Positions 58,773-64,000 of a stretch of DNA of 64,000 nucleotides are shown here, piece after piece. The number at the start of each line of letters is the position of its first letter. The stretch's first letter is position 1. The position numbers and the translations under genes were made by a program. Under the pieces are notes generated by a model that was given only the letters and a program-made list of their open reading frames with translations, was not told the origin of the DNA and made no database searches. The DNA comes from DATATJ01 sp963789075. Its GTDB lineage: Bacteria > Acidobacteriota > Vicinamibacteria > Vicinamibacterales > CAVVIG01. The stretch spans positions 248,001 to 312,000 of the forward strand of contig CAWBJQ010000002.1 in NCBI GenBank assembly GCA_963789075.1, written 5' to 3'.

Positions 58773-60152
58773 TTGCGCCACTTGCGATTCTTCGTCAGCC
58801 ACATGTCGTTGGCGAACCGGCCGAGCGTCACCAGCTCGAACGCCGCGAGCGCATACCGCATCGGCGCCACCGCGAGTCCCTTGACGATGTACTCGAGGCG
58901 ACGGCCTTTCATCACGAGCGCGAGGACGAAGACGCCGATGAGTGTTTCGACGAGGACCGTGAGTGCGAGGCCGTGCCAGTTGCCGAGAATCGCCATCACC
59001 AGGAGCGCTGTCGGAAAGAACACTTTCTCGACGGCACCCATCATCAGCAGCCAGCCCGCCGGCCGGCCGAACTGCACGGTGCGCTGACGGCCGAAGGCCT
59101 GCCGGTACGGCTCGCGCAGCCGGCGCCGCTCGGCGCCGCCGCGAGAGGAAGCGCCAGACAGCGCCTCCCAGGCGCGCTTCGCGGCGCGGAGCGGGCTCCT
59201 CACGAGCGGATCGAAATAGAAGCACGACTGCAGAAATGCCGACGACCAGAGATACACCTGTCGCGGCAGCTCGTGCACGCCCGGTTCGACCGTCCACGCG
59301 TACACGTCGGTCAGCTGGATGTTGCGATATCCCTGGTCGAGCATCGCGAGGCCGATGAAGATGTCCTCGGAGTTGGTGAGGTCGTCGCCGAGGAGCGGCG
59401 AGAAATGATCGAAGAGCGACTTGACGTACTTGCGGCGATACGCGACGGCGCAGCCCACCGGATTCGCCGTCGAGCCGAAGTATTCCATCTGCCCGTGATA
59501 CACGAACTTCTGCAGGAAGAGATAGAGCACCTCGCGGTACAGATTCGTGATGCCGCGCGAGAGATCGTGCAGCCACTTCCGGATCCGCGGCGACTCCTGG
59601 TGCGGGGACGATGCGGCTGAAGCCGAGGGTGTCGGGGGCGCTCGCCCAGATGTCGCGCTGCTTGCGGCGGAGCGGCAGGATCGTGCCGCACGCGCTGCCG
59701 ATGCCGGCCGCCTGATACAGCTCCTGCACCGTGCGCGCGATGTAGTCGGGCGACTCGAGGATCGTGTCGGCGTCGAGGATGAACTCGACGTCGGAGTCGA
59801 GCTCGCGCGCCTGGCGCTTGATCGTCGGCGTCTTGCCGATCGGCTTGCGCCGGCGGATGGTGAGGATCTCGACGTTCTGCGAGGAGCAGTACGCCTCGGC
59901 CACCTCCACCGTCTGGTCGTCGCTCCCATCGTCCACGAGGATGATGCGGCGGGGCTTCAGGGTTTGCCGCAGGACCGAGGCGATGGCGAGGGCGACGTGC
60001 TCCTGCTCGTTCAGGGCGGGGATGATGACGTCCACGCGGGCCTTGCGCCAGTTTTCGGCGGGCGTGGGAATGGTGCGGTCTGGCCCGCGGACCAGGCCGA
60101 GGGCGCTGAGGACGGTGCTCGGCCCGAGGACGAAGTAGGGCAGCGTGGCCAT
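58769..60152 (-). CDS. Family 2 glycosyltransferase, membrane-bound, processive type (one frameshift)
   Basis: About 461 residues from ATG 60152. GT2 domain: ARVDVIIPALNEQEHVALAI, RIILVDDGSDDQTVEVAE, FILDADTILESPDY (D-x-D), NPVGCAVAYRRKYVKSL and GDDLTNSEDIFIGLAM. The C-terminus has several helices (GWLLMMGAVEKVFFPTALLV; LTVLVETLIGVFVLALVM). One frame change lies near 59600. It resembles synthases of cell-surface polysaccharides such as poly-N-acetylglucosamine or cellulose; no QxxRW motif was found, so I do not assign a polymer. Translationally coupled to the TPR/barrel gene. Confidence 0.88.
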
Positions 60153-60189
60153 GCGCGCGTGTCGCTGCAGCCATAGCAACGGCGGACCG

Positions 60190-60276
60190 CGTTTCGGACT
60201 TCCTGCCCATCCTGCCCCTCTCGCCCGACCTGCCCCTCCCGCCCGACCTGCCCTTCCCGCCCCCTGATCGCCTGTA
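60190..60276. repeat. CCTGCCC(T/A)TCCCGCCCGA short repeats
   Basis: Four degenerate units of CTGCCCCTCCCGCCCGAC lie upstream of the glycosyltransferase and before DUF192. Confidence 0.75.
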
Positions 60277-60291
60277 TCATGTCGGCTAACC

Positions 60292-60681
60292 ATGGCGTCC
60301 TGGGTGAACCCGTTGCTGCGCGAGCCCGCAACCCGCTTCCGGCTGGTGAATGCGCGGACGGGCGTGGTGATTGCCGACTCGGTGGCCGGCGCGTTCGATT
60401 CGGCGACGCGGCGCCGCGGCCTGCTGGGGCGCGACGGGATGGCGGCCGGCGAGGCGCTGATCATCGCGCCGACCAACGCGATTCACACCTTCTTCATGCG
60501 CTTCGCCATCGACGTGGCCTTCGTCGCGCGCGACGGCCGGGTGCTGAAGCTGCGGTCGGCCCTGGGGCCGTGGCGGATGTCGGCGGCGTTCCGGGCGTTC
60601 GGCGTGGTGGAAGCGCCGGCGGGGGCGTTTGCGTCGTGCGGGACCGGCGCGGGCGACACGCTGGCGCTCGAAGTGATCTGA
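60292..60681 (+). CDS. DUF192 family protein
   Basis: 129 residues, intact. Family blocks RRRGLLGRDGMAAGEALIIA, THTFFMRF-type segment AIHTFFMRFAIDVAFVARDG and VVEAPAGAFASCGTGAGDTL are complete. DUF192 proteins are small beta-barrel proteins of unknown function, often near secretion or envelope genes. Divergent from the glycosyltransferase. Confidence 0.9.
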   Translation: MASWVNPLLREPATRFRLVNARTGVVIADSVAGAFDSATRRRGLLGRDGMAAGEALIIAPTNAIHTFFMRFAIDVAFVARDGRVLKLRSALGPWRMSAAFRAFGVVEAPAGAFASCGTGAGDTLALEVI

Positions 60682-61352
60682 GGATCGAAATCCTCACCAC
60701 GGAGGACACGGAGGACACAGGGGTTTAGTCCTGAATCGAAAACAGGCTTGCTCCTGCGTGGTCTCCGTCTTCAGTAGTCGTAGCGCAGGTCTTCAGACCT
60801 GCCCGGAGTCCTCAGTGGTGGAGAGTTTCTCAAGGTACTTGGAGCGACTCACGCCGACCTGAAATCGTATTAGTCAGACATGCCGAGGATAGATGTCAGC
60901 TGTATCTGCGACCTTTGTCGGGCAGTCTGGCGCTCGATCGCGTATTTCTGAGCGATCTCAGCCGGCGTATTTCATGCACTATACCTCTCGCCATATACAT
61001 CCGGTCGGGTATGCCGATAGATGTGTTGTAGCGCGAAGCGACGCCGGGTCTTCGCGTCGTTGTAGCGCGCGAAGGCTTTAGCCGAGCGCCTCGCAGCAGG
61101 GAGCATCCTTGTGACGAACTGGAATGACGTCTTCTTCAGTCTGGTCCCGCAGCGCGATCGCCGGCAGATAGGCGAGCGTCGCGCGTTCGGGACGTGGCGG
61201 CCGGCGCGCCGCCGACGTGGCCCGCGCACTGGCTGCGCGCGAAGCCGCGATCCTCTGGAACGCCTCGCCGGCCGAACGCCGGCCACGTCGCCAAGAAGCC
61301 GACTTTTCACTGGCAGTGCGCCTCGTCGTCCAAATAGCCCGCAGACTGACCG
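60682..61352. repeat. Intergenic stretch with several repeat elements
   Basis: Contains CACCACGGAGGACACGGAGG (about 60699), CAGGTCTTCAGACCTG (about 60787) and, at 61062-61086, an inverted copy of GCTCGGCTAAAGCCTTCGCG. From 61100 to 61350 there are Arg/Ala-rich open frames without domain signatures. No gene is claimed. Confidence 0.6.
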
Positions 61353-62245
61353 ATGGAAGACCGCCTGATCGACATGCGGCGTGCGCTGCTGTCGGCGGCG
61401 AACGCGGACGGCGGCTGGGGCTATTATCCGGGGAAGGCCAGCCGGCTCGAACCGACATGCTGGGCCCTCCTGGCGCTCCTCCCAAGCGACTCCGACTTCA
61501 AGCGGCCGCCTCTCCGCGCATCGCGATTTCCTGCAACGCTCCCGGCGTGAAGATGGCCTGTTCGTCGAAGCCGCAATCAGCGGGGAACACCGCGCGAACC
61601 TTGGATTCAACGCGTTAGCCGCAATCCTGCTCGATCGGCACGATCTGGGCGTGAAGGTGCCTCCTGACTTCGTGGTGTCCGCTCTCGTCCAGCACAAAGG
61701 CGTCAAGCTTGCTCCGTCCAGCGTCAATCGCCAGGACAACGCTCTTCAGGGATGGGGCTGGATCGACGAGACGTTCACGTGGGTGGAACCGACGTCCTGG
61801 TGCTTGCTCGCGTTGAAGAAGGCCTCGTCCCGCTCTAACGAGGCTCGCGCGCGCATTCAGGAAGCGGAGCGGGTTCTCATCGACCGCTGTTGCGACGCCG
61901 GCGGGTGGAATTACGGCAACTCGAACGTGCTCGGCCAGAGCCTGCATCCCTACGTCTCGACGACGGCGACCGGGTTGCTGGCGATGCAGGATCGCCGACA
62001 GGAGCCGTGCATCGTCCGGAGCCTCGCAGTTTCTGACGCAGCACCGTCTGGCGGAACAGTCGGCGATGGCGCTCGGCCTGACCTTGATTGCACTGCGCGT
62101 CTTCGATCTGCCGCGCGACGATGTGCAGGATCGTCTGCTGGCGCAGTGGGATCGCACGGCGTTTCTCGGCAACGCCCATTTGACCGCGCTCGCGCTGTAC
62201 GCGCTGGCGGGCGAGTCGCAGGGCGGCGAGGCGTTCCGTGTTTAA
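61353..62245 (+). CDS. Prenyltransferase/squalene-oxidase-repeat protein (frameshifted in this sequence)
   Basis: About 297 residues. Alpha-toroid repeats carry the QW-like signatures ANADGGWGYYPGKASRLEPT, RANLGFNALAAILLDRHDL, QGWGWIDETFTWVEPTSWCL and CDAGGWNYGNSNVLGQSLHP. Frame changes lie near 61510 and 62025. These repeats form barrels in terpene cyclases and in proteins of unknown function; the catalytic DCTAE/DxDD residues of squalene cyclases are not seen. The stop overlaps the GTG start of the DUF362 gene by eight bases, so they are co-translated. Confidence 0.8.
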
Positions 62246-63225
62246 GGTGACGCGCCGCGATTTTCTGGCGAGCATTCCGCTTGCGGTCGCGGCCGCGAGC
62301 GCATGCCGGCGGGCGCCGTATCGGGCGGAGGACTTTCACGTTCCGGTCCGATCGGCCGTCGGACTGTTTCCGGTGGCCGACTACGCGGCCGACTTCGCCG
62401 ACGTGATTTATCGCGGTCTCCAGATCGTCGGGCCTTCGGTGAAGGGGCTGCGGGTGTTCCTGAAACCGAACGTCGTGGAGTATGAGGCGGGCACCGTCAT
62501 CAACACGAACGCGCTGGTGGTTGCCGGCGCGGCGGCGGCGTTTCTCAAGGCTGGCGCGCGCGAGGTGATTGTCGGCGAAGGGCCGGGCCATCGGCGCGAC
62601 ATCGAGTATCTGCTGGTGTCGACCGGCCTCTACGATCACCTGAAGGAAATGCGCATCCGCTTCGTCGACTTGAATCACGACGACGTGCGTTCAGTGCCGC
62701 TGCGGAGCCATTTCACCGGCCTGAGCGAGTTGGCGTTACCGGTCGAATTGCTGCAGTCCGACGTGATCGTGTCGATGCCGAAGCTGAAGACGCACCATTG
62801 GGCGGGGATGACGGCGAGCATGAAGAACTTCTTTGGCGTCCTGCCGGGCGCGGTTTACGGCTGGCCGAAGAACATTCTGCACGTGAAGGGCATCGCCAAT
62901 TCGATTCTCGATTTGAATGCGACCGTCGCGCCGCACTTCACGATCGTCGACGCCGTCGTGGCGATGGAGGGCGACGGGCCGATCATGGGCACGCCGCGCT
63001 CACATGGGGTTCATCGCGATGGGTCAGGACCTCGTCGCCGTGGACGCGACGTGCGCGCGCATCATCGGCCTCAATCCAGAGAAGGTGCCGTATCTGGCGG
63101 ATGGCGGCGCCTTTCTGGGCAACCTGCGCGAGAGTCGGATCGAGCAGCGTGGCGAGGCGCCGAGCCGCTACGCGACCACGTTCGCCCTCAGCGAAGGGTT
63201 CAAAGCGCTGACGCAGAGGCTCTGA
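62238..63225 (+). CDS. Tat-exported DUF362 protein (one frameshift)
   Basis: About 329 residues from GTG 62238. A Tat signal (RRDFLASIPLAVAAASAC) occurs at residues 6-23, with a possible lipobox Cys. DUF362 blocks follow: VFLKPNVVEYEAGTVINTNA, REVIVGEGPGHRRDIEYLL, VIVSMPKLKTHHWAGMTAS, KNFFGVLPGAVYGWPKNI and VDAVVAMEGDGPIMGTP, ending IIGLNPEKVPYL. One frame change lies near 63000. DUF362 proteins are often paired with iron-sulfur or Cys-rich partners. No ferredoxin motif is seen here. Role unknown. Confidence 0.9.
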
Positions 63226-63823
63226 TTAGGGGCTCGAACTCAGCGGTGCAGACGCTGCTCGATAGGTCTGCGGCGTAAATATTTGCGAGCTCTCGCTCCG
63301 CAGACATTCGCCCGACTCTCGCCCGTTACACCGACCTTAGCCAACGTTCTTGTGGCCGCCGAGGCGCGATGCATTTGCCAGGCGGATGGGCATTTGACCA
63401 ATCCTCGCTGTTCCAGATATCCGCGCCGAGCGCGACTTTGAGCGTACAGCAGTCAGACTTAACGGCCGATCGCCACTACGTAAGACATTGGACTTGAACG
63501 ATTTAGGCCGTCCATAAAGCAAGTTGCACAGGTTAGCACGTGGATGGCGTTTGGGCACCCGGATTGCTCTCTATGCCTGCACGGGAATAGGCCACGACAG
63601 ATAAACCCGGAGTTTTCGCCATGCGGCGGAACGCCGACGGCTGGGCGCAGACGGCCGTCGGACAAGCATAGCGTCTGCGTAATCGGTCTTGCCCCTTCGA
63701 GGCACCTCGCCAGACTTGGCGAACAGCCACCGTACACGGTGCTTACAGGTGTCATCGCAAGCGAGCATGGGCCAAAAGCTGCAGAGAATGACCTTTGTAG
63801 CGACATCGACGAGGAGTAGTGTG
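63226..63823. other. Intergenic stretch upstream of the Flp pilin gene
   Basis: About 600 bases, somewhat less GC-rich, without a convincing gene. A possible sigma-54 promoter at 63553 and the ribosome site GAGGAG at 63811 are the only signals found. Confidence 0.5.
63553..63568 (+). promoter_or_regulatory. Possible sigma-54-type promoter
   Basis: GGGCACCCGGATTGCT matches TGGCAC-N5-TTGCW apart from the first base. It lies 255 bases before the Flp pilin start. Confidence 0.35.
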
Positions 63824-64000
63824 ATGAAGAATCTGTTCAACCGTTTCGTTCGTGAGGATCAGGGTCAGGACCTCATCGAGTACGCGCTGCTCGCGGGCTT
63901 CATCGCCCTCACCAGCGTCGCGGCGATCACGGCCGTTGGCACCAATCTCAACATTCTCTGGGGCAAGGTTTCGAGTCAGGTGTCGTCGGCGTCGTCGGCG
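63824..64000 (+). CDS. Flp/Fap-type pilin component (cut by window end)
   Basis: 59 codons visible. MKNLFNRFVREDQGQDLIEY then ALLAGFIALTSVAAITAVGT is the Flp pilin signature: a short basic leader, the processing region around GQDLIEYALL and a single hydrophobic helix. Ribosome site GAGGAG lies 7-12 bases upstream. Flp pilins are assembled by the Tad type IV secretion system; tad genes are expected beyond the window. The end (SSQVSSASSA...) is incomplete. Confidence 0.92.
   Translation, partial: MKNLFNRFVREDQGQDLIEYALLAGFIALTSVAAITAVGTNLNILWGKVSSQVSSASSA

Noticed and set aside
61111..61350. Possible gene just before the prenyltransferase-repeat gene
   Set aside because: Open frames in three phases, none with a domain, start signal or hydrophobic pattern.
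60972..61739. Minus-strand open frame of 255 codons
   Set aside because: Composition is Arg/Ser-rich and it overlaps the prenyltransferase-repeat gene; no domain seen.

Overview
The window is GC-rich and looks like a chromosomal piece of an Acidobacteriota genome, most likely near Vicinamibacteria. That placement is an inference from gene content: a winged-helix/transmembrane regulator, PEGA-domain proteins, a DUF4175/BatA/DUF58/MoxR/DUF4159 block, a kelch+MBG giant exported protein, and many short interspersed palindromes. One tRNA (Pro-TGG) is present. There is no rRNA, CRISPR array or recognisable transposase. Many conserved genes (DEAD-box helicase, moxR, rdgB, thiolase, amidase) switch reading frame, often more than once. 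Where I could rebuild the intended codons, the usual fault is one extra G or C. I therefore treat these as intact genes in an error-prone consensus and annotate them end to end, flagging the shifts.

Layout. 1-3 kb: PEGA protein, ankyrin protein, winged-helix regulator, tRNA-Pro. 3.2-15.5 kb (minus strand): a long operon running VWA/amidotransferase-like membrane protein, caspase-like protein, DUF4159, MoxR, DUF58, BatA/VWA, DUF4175. 15.5-17.4 kb: YihY-family membrane protein, small membrane protein, and a small winged-helix protein behind a sigma-54-like promoter. 17.9-25 kb: rdgB, ogt, rph, GerMN protein, cell-wall amidase, DUF1328 peptide, Fcy1-like cytosine deaminase, PEGA protein, quinone oxidoreductase. 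25.3-30.5 kb: fatty-acid beta-oxidation (thiolase, FadJ-like, FadD-like). 30.7-33.1 kb: RRM RNA-binding protein, DEAD-box helicase, GIY-YIG protein.

34.1-41.3 kb holds the most interesting locus: a lasso-peptide biosynthetic cluster on the minus strand. In transcription order it reads B1 (PqqD-like leader binder), B2 (transglutaminase-like leader protease), a first cyclase, the precursor peptide, a second cyclase, an HPr-kinase-like peptide kinase, and a nucleotidyltransferase. B1 to the kinase are joined by short stop/start overlaps. The precursor has the lasso leader signature and ends in Ser, which fits C-terminal phosphorylation. Two cyclases around one precursor is unusual. The first cyclase has also absorbed a copy of an interspersed repeat into its coding sequence. 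A divergent DHA2-family exporter and a flavin disulfide reductase follow.

46.4-52.8 kb is one giant exported protein: kelch repeats, a bridging domain, Ig-like segments and 13 near-identical MBG repeats. The rest carries small proteins, an HTH membrane protein, a glycosyltransferase/TPR-barrel pair suggestive of exopolysaccharide export, DUF192, a prenyltransferase-repeat protein coupled to a Tat-exported DUF362 protein, and a Flp pilin cut off by the window end.

A second theme runs through the window. Several unrelated repeat families that look intergenic also sit inside, or form the ends of, coding sequences: BatA, DUF4175, DUF4159, MoxR, the caspase-like protein, the GIY-YIG protein and a lasso cyclase.
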